From positions 62,001 through 126,000 of the forward strand of contig CABULH010000003.1 of assembly GCA_902492455.1 (NCBI GenBank): a stretch of 64,000 nucleotides of DNA, read 5' to 3'. Within the stretch, counting starts at the first letter, position 1. Every line of letters starts with the position of its first letter. The translations under genes and the position numbers were made by a program. The stretch comes from an uncultured Oscillospiraceae bacterium (lineage in GTDB: Bacteria; Bacillota; Clostridia; Oscillospirales; Acutalibacteraceae). This document shows positions 8,594 through 17,059 of the stretch, in pieces. The notes beneath the pieces were generated by a model. The model saw only the letters and a list, made by a program, of their open reading frames with translations, did no database searches and was not told the DNA's origin.

Positions 8594-9604
8594 TTATTCC
8601 CCTTCTATAGACATCGTCGCGCAGGCATTCAGCTCCATTCCTGCCGAACATCCCGCCCGCATCTCATAGTATCCCTGAGCCGCCACCATGGCGCCATTAT
8701 CCCCGCAAAGCTCCAGCGGCGGATAAAAGAGCCGCCGCCCCCGGGCGGCGCAGAGCGCCTCCATCCGGCGGCGCAGACCGGAATTGGCGGAAACCCCACC
8801 GGCCAATACAATGGTCTCGGCGCCGGTACGTTGGGCGGCCAACAGGGTGTGATCACACAGAATCTCCGTTATCGTGCGCTGAAAGGAAGCGGCCAAATCG
8901 GGAATATCCACCTTTTCTCCCTTCTGCTGGGCATTGTGCAGCAGATTGATCACCGCGGTTTTCAGGCCGGAGAAGCTGAAATCCAACTCACTCCCCTCCA
9001 CCTTGGGCCGGGGCAGGCGGTAAGCGTCGGGATTTCCCCCAGCGGCCAGCCGGTCCAGATGGATACCGCCGGGATAAGGCATTCCCATGGCCCGGGCCGC
9101 CTTATCAAAGCATTCCCCCGCCGCATCGTCCCGAGTACGGCCCAGCACCCGAAACCGGGTGTAATCCTCCACCTGTACGATATGGCTGTGCCCGCCGGAC
9201 ACCACCAGGCAGAGAAAGGGCGGTTTTAACTCCGGCCAAGCCAAATAGTTGGCGGCGATGTGGGAGCGGAGATGATGAACTGGAATCAGCGGCTTGTCCG
9301 CTGCCATCGCCAGACCCTTGGCAAAATTTACCCCCACCAGCAGCGCACCGATCAATCCGGGAGCATGGGTGACGGCAACGGCGTCAATCTCTTCCAGAGA
9401 AAGCCCCGCCTGGTCCAACGCCTCTCGTACCACGCCGCTGATGGCTTCCGCATGGCGGCGGCTGGCGATTTCCGGCACCACACCGCCGTATAATTTATGC
9501 TCCTCCACCTGGGAAGCCACCACATTGGACAGCACGACGCGGCCGTCCCTTACCACTGCCGCCGCCGTTTCGTCACAAGAGGACTCGATACCTAAAATAT
9601 GCAT
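8594..9604 (-). CDS. tsaD: tRNA N6-threonylcarbamoyladenosine transferase subunit TsaD
   Basis: 336 residues, normal for TsaD (Kae1/Qri7). ASKHA-fold motifs: GIESSCDETAAAVV at the N-terminus, the metal-binding HHLRSHIAAN, VSGGHSHIV and the C-terminal GGVSANSGLRRRM and CGDNGAMVA. It transfers the threonylcarbamoyl group onto A37 of ANN-decoding tRNAs, together with TsaB, TsaC and TsaE, which are not in this window. The start ATG 9604 (MHILGIESS) is chosen over an in-frame extension because the family begins there and GAGG precedes it. It is last in the 12127-8594 operon. Confidence 0.96.
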   Translation of the reverse strand: MHILGIESSCDETAAAVVRDGRVVLSNVVASQVEEHKLYGGVVPEIASRRHAEAISGVVREALDQAGLSLEEIDAVAVTHAPGLIGALLVGVNFAKGLAMAADKPLIPVHHLRSHIAANYLAWPELKPPFLCLVVSGGHSHIVQVEDYTRFRVLGRTRDDAAGECFDKAARAMGMPYPGGIHLDRLAAGGNPDAYRLPRPKVEGSELDFSFSGLKTAVINLLHNAQQKGEKVDIPDLAASFQRTITEILCDHTLLAAQRTGAETIVLAGGVSANSGLRRRMEALCAARGRRLFYPPLELCGDNGAMVAAQGYYEMRAGCSAGMELNACATMSIEGE

Positions 9605-9695
9605 GGAAAGCCTCGTTTTCTGCAGAACGGACAAAATCAGGGGGCAGCCGTCCTGCCAGTTGTCAATAAACCTCGCTTCAGCACCGGGGTTGCCG

Positions 9696-10166
9696 TCAGC
9701 GGGCATTCCGCTCCTTCAGCGCCCGGTCCGCCTCCCGTTTCATATCCCGGCGGGCGGCGTCCTCCCGTTTGTCATATAGCTTTTTACCACGGCACAGTCC
9801 TACCTGCACCTTCACCAGAGAACCCTTAAAATAAAGGGATAAAGGAATCAGCGTATACCCTTGCTGCTTCATCAGGCCGAACAGCCGCAGAATCTCCCGC
9901 TTGTGCAGCAACAGCCGGCGGGGGCGCAGGGGCTCCCGGTTAAAAATATTCCCTTGCTCATAGGGACTGATATGCATACCGTTGACAAAAATCTCCCCCT
10001 CGTCAATGGAACACCAAGCGTCTTTGAGGTTAACCGCTCCCTTGCGCAGAGATTTAACCTCCGTCCCGGATAATTCGATCCCTGCCTCCATAGACTCCTC
10101 CACAAAATAATCATGGAACGCCTTTTTGTTGGCGGTGATGGTTTTGGTATTCTCTTTGGCGGTCAT
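9696..10166 (-). CDS. smpB: SsrA-binding protein SmpB
   Basis: 156 residues. It has the SmpB OB-fold with NKKAFHDYFVEESMEAGIELSGTEVKSLRKG, and the basic C-terminal tail with YDKREDAARRDMKREADRALK that enters the decoding channel. It partners tmRNA in rescue of stalled ribosomes; ssrA itself is not seen here. The start ATG 10166 follows AAAGGAGG by 8 bases. It lies between rimI and tsaD in the same operon. Confidence 0.97.
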   Translation of the reverse strand: MTAKENTKTITANKKAFHDYFVEESMEAGIELSGTEVKSLRKGAVNLKDAWCSIDEGEIFVNGMHISPYEQGNIFNREPLRPRRLLLHKREILRLFGLMKQQGYTLIPLSLYFKGSLVKVQVGLCRGKKLYDKREDAARRDMKREADRALKERNAR

Positions 10167-10196
10167 GGCTCCCGCCTCCTTTCTGCACAAAATTCA

Positions 10197-10670
10197 CTAA
10201 ATATACAAAGAGTAAAGCACGGCATCTTCTTTGGGTGAGGCATAAAAACCAGGCCGAATGCCGTCCTCTTCAAAGCCGAAGCTCTCATACAGCTCCCTGG
10301 CGGCGGTGTTAGACGCCCGCACCTCCAGGCAGATCCGGTTCATATCATGCTTTTTACCATAACGCCGCGTTTCAGCCAGCAGGGCATGGGCAATCCCCTG
10401 CCGCCGATAGGCAGGATGCACCACAATATTGGTGATGAAACCCTCGTCCAAAATATGATGCATGCCCAGATATCCCACAGCGCTTTCCGCCTCCACATCC
10501 TCCGCCACATAGAAAACCGCCAGAGGATTCTGCAGTTCCTCCGCCAGCGCATCGTAGGACCAGGGAGTGGAAAAGGTCATGCTCTCCAAATCGGCCAGAT
10601 CATCCAGATGATCCGCATGCATGGGGGTGATCACGATGCCCGCAGGGGGCTTTGTACTGTGCGCGTCCAT
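10197..10670 (-). CDS. rimI: Ribosomal protein S18-alanine N-acetyltransferase-type GNAT
   Basis: 157 residues with a single GNAT domain. The acetyl-CoA loop is VVHPAYRRQGIAHALL and the C-terminal part ASNTAARELYESFGFEEDGIRPGFY is typical of RimI. In E. coli RimI acetylates the N-terminus of S18; in many bacteria the gene sits next to tsaD/tsaB, as here within two genes. The start ATG 10670 follows GAAAGGA. A longer frame extending over the phosphatase gene is not supported. Confidence 0.9.
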   Translation of the reverse strand: MDAHSTKPPAGIVITPMHADHLDDLADLESMTFSTPWSYDALAEELQNPLAVFYVAEDVEAESAVGYLGMHHILDEGFITNIVVHPAYRRQGIAHALLAETRRYGKKHDMNRICLEVRASNTAARELYESFGFEEDGIRPGFYASPKEDAVLYSLYI

Positions 10671-10728
10671 AGCAAATCCTTTCTCAATCGTAATAATACC
10701 GTTAAAATATACCCTCCGTAAATTTACT

Positions 10729-11154
10729 CTACCTTTTAACAATCTCTTGTGCCAGAATATCCACCGCCTGTTCCAAGGCATCCCGGGTACGGCGATAGAG
10801 ATCCCTGCCGCCGCCAAAGGGATCGGGAATCCCCCTGCCCAGAAGGCGGACCTTTTCCGGCACCGCGCCATAAGCCGTCAGGGCGGCGGCATGAGCGGGG
10901 GTCATGACAGCTATGATGTCCGACTCCCGGCAGAGTCCGAGGGTGAGCGGCTGGGATCGCCGTCCGGCGATATCCAAACCGATTTCCCTCATCACAGCGG
11001 CGGCTTCCTGAGTAACCGGCCCGCCGTCAGCTGCCAGACCGGCGCTGTCCACTATTATATCCTCTCTGCCCGCCCTGTCAAGCCGTCGGCGCATCAGCGC
11101 GGCGGCCATAGGACTGCGGCAGGTATTGCCTGTGCAGACAAACAGGATTCTCAT
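10729..11154 (-). CDS. Low-molecular-weight protein phosphatase (arginine/tyrosine type)
   Basis: 141 residues. The P-loop CTGNTCRS (C-x5-R-S) is at residues 7-14 and the general-acid loop appears as GIPDPFGG near residue 110. In this family Thr after the CxGN motif, as in B. subtilis YwlE, favours phosphoarginine. Here the residue after GN is also Thr (GNTCRS), so arginine phosphatase activity is plausible but not proven. The gene is 15 bases downstream of the HD-domain gene and 58 bases upstream of rimI, all in one direction. Confidence 0.88.
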   Translation of the reverse strand: MRILFVCTGNTCRSPMAAALMRRRLDRAGREDIIVDSAGLAADGGPVTQEAAAVMREIGLDIAGRRSQPLTLGLCRESDIIAVMTPAHAAALTAYGAVPEKVRLLGRGIPDPFGGGRDLYRRTRDALEQAVDILAQEIVKR

Positions 11155-11169
11155 CTTTATCCGGTCCTT

Positions 11170-11673
11170 TCATCCTTTGGCTGGATACAGGATATCCAGC
11201 AGCCGCAGCCCTGCCGCGGTACGGAAAACCCGCTCCCGCGCCGTGCAAATCGCCGCGGGGGATAAGTCTTCTTCTCCGATATTCACCAGCAGATCCGCCT
11301 CCAGCAGAATGCGACAGTCCATCCCATCCACATCCCGATAGGTATGGTGACGGCCAATCAGCCGACAGACCCGTTGGATCACCGCTGCAGAACAACCGAT
11401 TTCCTCCATCATCCGGCGGGCAATGGGCGGTCCCTCCAACTCCTGATATCGTCCCGCTGAAGATCCGTGAAGCCTCTCCGCCTGGTGAATCCCGATATCG
11501 TGAAACACCGCCGCCAGTTCCACTATTTCCCGCTCATCCTCCGGCAGCTTTTCCTCCCGGGCGATAAGCCGTGCAAAGGCCCATACCTTCAGCAAGTGCT
11601 GGATACGCGCAGGATCACCTGCATCATACGCAATAGCCGCCTGCTGGGCCGCTGTGATCAGTTCATCCATCAA
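11170..11673 (-). CDS. HD-domain metal-dependent hydrolase
   Basis: 167 residues. The HD motif reads AAVFHDIGI near residues 54-62. An upstream His sits in QHLLKVWAFARLI, and a later GRHHTY and ADLLVNIGE supply the remaining metal ligands. Such single HD proteins are often phosphohydrolases for nucleotides or related small molecules. The substrate is unknown. The ribosome site is AAAGGGGG 8 bases from ATG 11673. It begins 16 bases after the Rrf2 gene. Confidence 0.8.
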   Translation of the reverse strand: MMDELITAAQQAAIAYDAGDPARIQHLLKVWAFARLIAREEKLPEDEREIVELAAVFHDIGIHQAERLHGSSAGRYQELEGPPIARRMMEEIGCSAAVIQRVCRLIGRHHTYRDVDGMDCRILLEADLLVNIGEEDLSPAAICTARERVFRTAAGLRLLDILYPAKG

Positions 11674-11689
11674 ACGGGCCCCCTTTGGC

Positions 11690-12127
11690 TCAGATACAAT
11701 AATCCGGAGGATTTTTGCGGAAATAGTCGTCTGCCAAATCCCGTAGAGTGATTGCGTCCACTACCCCTTGGATAGCATCGTTCAGTTTGCGCCATACTGT
11801 GATGGTGACGCATTGATCCATCCGGTCGCATACAGGGCCGTCGCCGGCAACGCAGTCCACCGGGGCCAGGGAGCCTTCCATCACCCGCAGCACCGCCCCC
11901 ACAGTGATATTTTCCGGCGCCTGGGCCAGAGAATACCCACCCTGAGCCCCCCGGACGCTGCGCACCAGTCCCGACCGATTGAGCTGCATCATAATCTGCT
12001 CCAGATATTTCTCGGAAATCTCCTGCCGAACTGCGATTTCCTTCAACGGCACCAGACCCTGTTCATAGTGGACGGCCAGATCCACCATCAGCCGGAGTCC
12101 ATATCGTCCTTTGGTTGATATTTTCAT
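11690..12127 (-). CDS. Rrf2-family transcriptional regulator (IscR-like)
   Basis: 145 residues. The winged helix starts MKISTKGRYGLRLMVDLA, followed by the long helix region EIAVRQEISEKYLEQIM. Three cysteines in VDCVAGDGPVCDRMDQC (spacing C-x7-C-x5-C) occupy the position of the iron-sulfur ligands of IscR. This suggests an Fe-S-sensing repressor; CymR-type members lack these cysteines. No isc/suf genes are adjacent in the window. The first gene of its operon, it is well placed to control its own promoter. The start is ATG 12127, after GGAAAGGA. Confidence 0.85.
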   Translation of the reverse strand: MKISTKGRYGLRLMVDLAVHYEQGLVPLKEIAVRQEISEKYLEQIMMQLNRSGLVRSVRGAQGGYSLAQAPENITVGAVLRVMEGSLAPVDCVAGDGPVCDRMDQCVTITVWRKLNDAIQGVVDAITLRDLADDYFRKNPPDYCI

Positions 12128-12192
12128 TGATTTTTCTGTCCTTTCCGTTTGCAGGCGGATAGAATGGTGTGGATTTCTCATTAGTATTTTTT

Positions 12193-12221
12193 ATTATACC
12201 GCATTTTACCTGCCGGTTCAA
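12193..12221 (-). promoter_or_regulatory. Sigma-A promoter for the Rrf2-to-tsaD operon
   Basis: Minus-strand TTGAAC (12216-12221), 17-base spacer, TATAAT (12193-12198). It drives a leader of about 60 bases into the Rrf2 gene and probably the five genes behind it. Confidence 0.8.
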
Positions 12222-12333
12222 TGCGAAAAATGCGGAAAGAATCGCCTGGTAAGACTGTAAAGCCTGTGGTATACTATAATTTATGCGCCACCCTGCTGCA
12301 AAATTGGGCGTATCACAGCAAGGAGGAACCGAT

Positions 12334-14196
12334 TTGGAACTGTTTGATTCACACGATATCCGCTACCGTTCTCCTTTCGGCGCGGTTACAACGGGCACTT
12401 CTGTTTTTTTTCGCGTCTGCCTGCCTCGCAGCTGGCAGTGCTCCGGCTGCCGCCTGCGGATCTGCCCGGACGGGATGCCGGAAGAGCGGTATAGTATGTT
12501 TTGGGCCGGCATGGAGGGAGAGGACCGGGAATGGTGGGATTGTCACTATGCGCCTGCGGCGCCGGGTTTGTTTTTCTACGGCTTTGAGCTGGATACTCCC
12601 GGCGGGATCTCCCATCTGCGGCGCCGTCCGGACAGTACCGCTTATGCGGCTTCAACCGCCGGCGATCTATGGCAGCTCACCGCTTACGATAAAGATTTTC
12701 ATACCCCCGACTGGCTGGCCGGCGGGGTGATGTATCAGATTTTTCCCGACCGATTTGCACGTTCCATGAGCGGCATACCGCAGCAGGATATTCCGGAGGA
12801 CCGACTGCTGCGGGAAGACTGGGGCGAGCAGCCGGGTTATCGCCCCGATTCCCTGGGCAAAATCCGCAACAACGACTATTTTCAGGGAAACCTCAAGGGG
12901 ATTGAGGAACGGCTGGACCGGCTCAAGGAATTAGGCGTCACCTGTCTGTATCTGAATCCTATCTTTGAAGCCCATTCTAATCATCGCTACGATACAGCGG
13001 ATTATCAGACGGTGGATCCGCTGCTGGGCACGGAGGAGGACTTCCGTTCCTTAACCCGAACCGCCTCCCGGCTGGGCATTCGGGTGATTTTGGACGGCGT
13101 GTTCAGCCACACAGGAGCGGACAGCCGCTATTTCAACCGGGAAGGACGTTATCCCGGTGCCGGAGCTTACAACTCGCCGGCTTCTCCCTATTTCCCCTGG
13201 TATACCTTCCGGCGGTGGCCGGATGATTACGCTGGCTGGTGGGGTTTCGACACCCTGCCGGAGGTCAATGAGACCAATCCGGATTTTACGAATTTTATCC
13301 TTGGCCCCGGCGGCATCGTCCGCCGCTGGCTGAAAGCGGGAGCTGCCGGCTGGCGGCTGGACGTGGCCGATGAGTTGCCCGATCCCTTTTTAAACTCGCT
13401 GAGGAAGGCCGCCAAAGAGGAAAAATCCGATGCGCTGATTCTCGGAGAGGTGTGGGAGGACGCCAGCACCAAGCAAAGTTACGGCCATCGCCGGCGTTAT
13501 CTGCTGGGAGAGCAGCTGGACAGCGTGATGAATTATCCCTTCCGGGAGGCGATACTGACATATCTGCGAGGCGGACCGGCGGCGAATTTTGTGCATACGG
13601 TGATGGATATCGCCGAGCACTATCCCCCTCAGGTGCTGCGGCTGTTAATGAATCACATCGGCACTCACGATACCGAACGGGCCATCACCGCCCTGGCCGG
13701 GGAACCGGATGGAGGCCGGGACCGGGAATGGCAGGCGGCTCAAAGCCTGTCCCCCTCTCAGCGGCAGCGCGGGCTGGCTCTGATGCGCTTGGCTTCCGCC
13801 CTGCAGTATTGTCTGCCGGGGGTGCCCTGCATTTATTACGGCGACGAGGCGGGAATGGAAGGCTATAAGGACCCCTTCAACCGGGGCTGCTATCCTTGGG
13901 GACAGGAAGATCAGGCGCTGCTAAGCTGGTATCGCCGCCTTGGACAGGTACGGCGGGTGTGCCCCGCCCTAAAAGAAGGCGGCATTCGCCCGATTTCCGC
14001 AGGCAGTGATGTGGTCTGCTTTGAACGGTTTGGGAATGGCGCATCCTTGCTTTGTGCCGTAAACCGCAGCGAAGAGGAGCGCCGGTTCTCTCTGCCCGAC
14101 GCCTGGGCATTCCGCACCGTTAACCTGGGCGGCGGACGGGTGGAAAACGACTGGCTGGTCCTCCCCCCTCTGGAATGCGCCATCCTATTGGCGTGA
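12334..14196 (+). CDS. GH13 alpha-amylase family enzyme (neopullulanase/cyclomaltodextrinase type)
   Basis: 620 residues from a TTG start. The TTG at 12334 is chosen because AAGGAGG (12320-12326) is 7 bases upstream; an ATG at 12283 has no such site. The N-terminal ~120 residues are a beta-rich domain as in GH13_20 enzymes. The (beta/alpha)8 barrel carries DGVFSHTG, GWRLDVADE (nucleophile Asp343), ILGEVWED (acid Glu372) and NHIGTHDTER (Asp446). There is no signal peptide, so it acts on imported maltodextrins or cyclodextrins. A promoter -10 TATACT is visible at 12270-12275. It stands alone, with a terminator after it. Confidence 0.9.
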   Translation: MELFDSHDIRYRSPFGAVTTGTSVFFRVCLPRSWQCSGCRLRICPDGMPEERYSMFWAGMEGEDREWWDCHYAPAAPGLFFYGFELDTPGGISHLRRRPDSTAYAASTAGDLWQLTAYDKDFHTPDWLAGGVMYQIFPDRFARSMSGIPQQDIPEDRLLREDWGEQPGYRPDSLGKIRNNDYFQGNLKGIEERLDRLKELGVTCLYLNPIFEAHSNHRYDTADYQTVDPLLGTEEDFRSLTRTASRLGIRVILDGVFSHTGADSRYFNREGRYPGAGAYNSPASPYFPWYTFRRWPDDYAGWWGFDTLPEVNETNPDFTNFILGPGGIVRRWLKAGAAGWRLDVADELPDPFLNSLRKAAKEEKSDALILGEVWEDASTKQSYGHRRRYLLGEQLDSVMNYPFREAILTYLRGGPAANFVHTVMDIAEHYPPQVLRLLMNHIGTHDTERAITALAGEPDGGRDREWQAAQSLSPSQRQRGLALMRLASALQYCLPGVPCIYYGDEAGMEGYKDPFNRGCYPWGQEDQALLSWYRRLGQVRRVCPALKEGGIRPISAGSDVVCFERFGNGASLLCAVNRSEEERRFSLPDAWAFRTVNLGGGRVENDWLVLPPLECAILLA

Positions 14197-14225
14197 CATT
14201 ATCGATATCGGCAGCATTATAAAAT

Positions 14226-14254
14226 GGGAGTTGTTGCATTTTGCAACAACTCCC
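14226..14254. terminator. Terminator between GH13 gene and sigK
   Basis: A 13-bp stem GGGAGTTGTTGCA/TGCAACAACTCCC with a 3-base loop. The minus-strand side runs into ATTTTAT and therefore suits sigK best; the plus-strand side has only TCCTTTC. Confidence 0.8.
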
Positions 14255-14279
14255 TCCTTTCATGGACAATACCATTGGT

Positions 14280-15002
14280 TTACGGCGACCGTTTCACCGG
14301 CGGACGTGCCACATCTCCGGCGTCGAAGCGCTTTTTGAGCTTTTCCAATGCTTTTTTTTCAATACGGGAGACATAGGAGCGGGAGATGTTCAGCTTTTTC
14401 GCCACCTCCCTTTGGGTCAAACCGCCGCCTACCAACCCGTAGCGCCATTCGATGATCTCCTTCTCCCGGTCATCCAGAATATCTCGAATATAACGGTACA
14501 GCTTTTCCGCGTTGATCTTCAGATCCAGATCCTCAATGATGGTGTCATCCTCCGCGATAACATCCATCAATGTCAAGGGATGCCCGTCTTTATCCGTATC
14601 GATGGGATCGGAAATGGAAACGTCCTGAGCGGTCTTTTTATTGGAACGGAAATGCATGAGAATCTCATTTTCAATACAGCGGGAAGCGTAAGTGGCAAAG
14701 CGGATGCCCTTGGTATAGTCGAAAGTGCTGACCGCTTTAATAAGACCGATGGTGCCGATGGAGATTAAATCGTCCTGATCCCTCACAGAACTGTAATACT
14801 TTTTAATAATATGGGCCACCAGCCGCAGATTGTGCTCGATCAGCTCATTGCGGGCTTCCAAATCGCCCTTTTCGCGATAAGCTGTCAGACATTCCTGCTC
14901 TCTGGCAGCGGTGAGGGGCTTGGGAAAAGAACCGGAATTGACCACATGAAGGGCCATATAAAATACATTGGACAGGGCGTGCAGCAGATCCAGCAGCATC
15001 AT
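14280..15002 (-). CDS. sigK: RNA polymerase sporulation sigma factor, pro-sigma-K
   Basis: 240 residues, uninterrupted. The first ~25 residues are hydrophobic (LLDLLHALSNVFYMALHVV), followed by GSFPKPLT. This matches the pro-sequence that SpoIVFB-type intramembrane proteases remove. Regions 2 and 4 are complete: HNLRLVAHIIKKY, DLISIGTIGLIKAVSTFD, TYASRCIENEILMHFR, DILDDREKEIIEWRYGL, and the helix-turn-helix with NISRSYVSRIEKKAL. It directs late mother-cell transcription in sporulation. Two adjacent ATGs (15002, 14999) follow GGAGG; the second has the better spacing. No skin-type element splits the gene. A possible mother-cell -10 (CATACTAT, minus strand, 15029-15036) lies upstream. Confidence 0.93.
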   Translation of the reverse strand: MMLLDLLHALSNVFYMALHVVNSGSFPKPLTAAREQECLTAYREKGDLEARNELIEHNLRLVAHIIKKYYSSVRDQDDLISIGTIGLIKAVSTFDYTKGIRFATYASRCIENEILMHFRSNKKTAQDVSISDPIDTDKDGHPLTLMDVIAEDDTIIEDLDLKINAEKLYRYIRDILDDREKEIIEWRYGLVGGGLTQREVAKKLNISRSYVSRIEKKALEKLKKRFDAGDVARPPVKRSP

Positions 15003-15149
15003 AAAACCTCCGTTTCCTCATACCTTTCATAGTATGCGGCAGGCGGGGATTTTGTGCCTGTCTGTCTTATATTCCATATGAAAAAGAGACAGCGAACTCA
15101 CCCTGCCGCGATCCGCTGTCTTCCCAAAATATATTTTCCCTATGCATAT

Positions 15150-15872
15150 TTACCAGCCATCCAAGCCCGCCTTCTGCATGGCACCCAGGATCTTTTCCTC
15201 CAGCGGGCCGTACTGTTCCGCCAACTTTTCCAGCAGTTCTCCGGTCCGCTGACGGTTGGTGCAGCCGTCCACCGGGCAGCGGGATTTCACCACCGGCAGT
15301 CCTCGCCGCACACAATAGGCGGCGATTTCCCGCTCTTCCATAAAAATCATCGGCCTTATTAGGGTGATTCCCCGCCGATCCAGATAACTTTTAGGAGAAA
15401 AGCAGCCCAGAGTCCCGCCATCCAACAAATTCATCATGAAGGTTTCGGCGGCGTCTCTCTGATGGTGGCCCAGCGCCACCGTGCTGCAGCCCGCCTCCAA
15501 GGCGGCTTTATGAAGCGCGCCCCGGCGCATCCGGGCGCAGAGGCTGCAGGGATTTTCCTCGTCCCGCTCCTCAAACACAACCTTCCACAGCCGGGTGCGA
15601 CGCAGAACAAAGGGCACCTCCAGTTCATCGCACAACGCCGCTACCGCTCCGTAATCGTTTTCCTCTCCGCCGAAGCAAGGATCCAAGGTAATGGCGGTCA
15701 GAGAAAATGGCACGGGATAAAACCGCCGAAGCAGGGCCAGCAGAACCAGTAAAACCAGGCTGTCCTTGCCGCCGGACACCCCCACCGCGATCCGATCATT
15801 TTTTTCGATCATATCATACCGCTGCACAGCAGCCCGCAGCTGTCCCAGCAGATGCTGTTCCCGGTCGGCCAT
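15150..15872 (-). CDS. TtcA-family tRNA thiolation enzyme (PP-loop ATPase)
   Basis: About 240 residues. It has the PP-loop VGVSGGKDSLVLL near residue 30 and a CxxC pair in NPCSLCARMRRG near residue 119. A third conserved Cys lies in SRCPVDGCTNRQR near 213. This is the TtcA/CTU1 pattern, where ATP activates a tRNA base and an Fe-S cluster or persulfide delivers sulfur. Firmicute members of this group are of unproven position specificity. An ATG four codons upstream (15884) is an alternative start. It has its own promoter. Confidence 0.87.
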   Translation of the reverse strand: MADREQHLLGQLRAAVQRYDMIEKNDRIAVGVSGGKDSLVLLVLLALLRRFYPVPFSLTAITLDPCFGGEENDYGAVAALCDELEVPFVLRRTRLWKVVFEERDEENPCSLCARMRRGALHKAALEAGCSTVALGHHQRDAAETFMMNLLDGGTLGCFSPKSYLDRRGITLIRPMIFMEEREIAAYCVRRGLPVVKSRCPVDGCTNRQRTGELLEKLAEQYGPLEEKILGAMQKAGLDGW

Positions 15873-15909
15873 GACACATCCCATCCTCTCCCTTGTGTAT
15901 TCCGGCTTC

Positions 15910-15938
15910 AGTATACCCCGCCTGTCCCTTCTTGCCAA
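15910..15938 (-). promoter_or_regulatory. Sigma-A promoter for the TtcA-like gene
   Basis: Minus-strand TTGGCA (15933-15938), 17 bases, TATACT (15910-15915). Confidence 0.75.
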
Positions 15939-16043
15939 GAGGCAAAAACAGAAATGATCTGCAAGATAACGAGCAAATAGACGCAAACCGGCGAGAAAAA
16001 GAGCGATTGGGGGCTGTAAATTAAAAATTCCGGAATTAACCCC

Positions 16044-16072
16044 TTGACAGCCCTTTTGGGTTATGCTATTAT
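16044..16072 (+). promoter_or_regulatory. Sigma-A promoter for rplM-rpsI
   Basis: TTGACA (16044-16049), 17 bases, TATTAT (16067-16072), close to consensus as expected for ribosomal protein genes. The leader to rplM is only about 47 bases, too short for an obvious structured L13 leader. Confidence 0.88.
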
Positions 16073-16126
16073 CATACACGCGTCTGAAAAAGAACGAGAA
16101 TGCTATGATTACAGGAGGTATTTGCG

Positions 16127-16555
16127 ATGTCCACATACATGGCAAAAGCCGGTCAGGTCGACCGCAAGTGGTATATCATCGATGCCGCCGGTAAACCCCT
16201 TGGCCGGGTGGCCGCCCAGGCTGCCGTGCTGCTGCGCGGCAAGCACAAGGTGGATTACACCCCCCATGTGGATTGCGGCGATCACGTCATCATCATCAAC
16301 TGCGCCAAGGCGGTACTCACCGGCAATAAGCTGGAGCAGAAGAAATGGCAGCGCCACACCGGCTGGATCGGCGGTTTGAAGGAAACCAAGTACGCCACCC
16401 TGATGGCCCAGCGCCCCGAAAAGGCCATGGAGCTGGCCGTGGGCGGTATGATCCCCAACAACACCATCGGCCGCGCCGCCTGCACCCGCCTGCGTGTTTA
16501 CGCGGGTACGGAGTATGCCCAGGTTGCGCAGAAGCCCGAAAAAATCGAACTGTAA
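16127..16555 (+). CDS. rplM: Large ribosomal subunit protein L13
   Basis: 142 residues, normal length. It opens with TYMAKAGQVDRKWYIIDAAGKPLGRVA and keeps the L13 core HKVDYTPHVDCGDHVIIINC and GMIPNNTIGRAACTRLRVYAG. The start follows ACAGGAGG. It is paired with rpsI 19 bases downstream, the universal L13-S9 operon. Confidence 0.98.
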   Translation: MSTYMAKAGQVDRKWYIIDAAGKPLGRVAAQAAVLLRGKHKVDYTPHVDCGDHVIIINCAKAVLTGNKLEQKKWQRHTGWIGGLKETKYATLMAQRPEKAMELAVGGMIPNNTIGRAACTRLRVYAGTEYAQVAQKPEKIEL

Positions 16556-16574
16556 GGAAGGAGGCTAACCCAAG

Positions 16575-16979
16575 ATGGATTACAATAAGAGACCTTATTT
16601 TTACGGGACCGGCCGCCGCAAGAAATCGGTCGCCCGCGTTCGTCTGTACGCCGGTACCGGCAGCGTGAAGGTTAACGACCGGGACATCGATGAATATTTC
16701 GGCCTGGAAACCCTGAAGCTGATCGTCCGGCAGCCTCTGGCTCTTACGGGCACCGCTGAAAAATTTGACGTGGAATGCCGGGTTGCCGGCGGCGGCGTTA
16801 CCGGCCAAGCCGGCGCTATCCGTCACGGCATCGCCCGCGCACTGCTTCAGTACAACAGCGAGGAGCTGCGTCCCCAGCTGAAGAAAGCGGGCTTCCTGAC
16901 CCGTGATCCCAGAATGAAGGAACGCAAGAAGTACGGTTTGAAAGGCGCCCGTCGGGCTCCTCAGTTCAGCAAACGCTGA
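16575..16979 (+). CDS. rpsI: Small ribosomal subunit protein S9
   Basis: 134 residues ending in the conserved RRAPQFSKR tail that reaches the P-site tRNA. The GTGRRKKSVARVRL segment near residue 11 is typical. The ribosome site GGAAGGAGG precedes the ATG. A strong terminator follows. Confidence 0.98.
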   Translation: MDYNKRPYFYGTGRRKKSVARVRLYAGTGSVKVNDRDIDEYFGLETLKLIVRQPLALTGTAEKFDVECRVAGGGVTGQAGAIRHGIARALLQYNSEELRPQLKKAGFLTRDPRMKERKKYGLKGARRAPQFSKR

Positions 16980-17000
16980 TTTTCTCCTTTGGCGATTTCC

Positions 17001-17033
17001 AGACGCGTCCACGATTGTGGACGCGTCTTTTTG
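17001..17033 (+). terminator. Terminator of rplM-rpsI
   Basis: A 12-bp stem AGACGCGTCCAC/GTGGACGCGTCT (17001-17012, 17017-17028) with a 4-base loop, then TTTTTGTT. Confidence 0.92.
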
Positions 17034-17059
17034 TTCACCCGGCCAATCCGGCCTCTTTT

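Noticed and set aside
9605..9706. N-terminal extension of tsaD
   Set aside because: The frame is open upstream, but TsaD family proteins begin at MHILGIESSCDE and a ribosome site precedes that ATG.
16073..16126. Possible L13 autoregulatory leader
   Set aside because: The leader is only about 47 bases and shows no stable structure.
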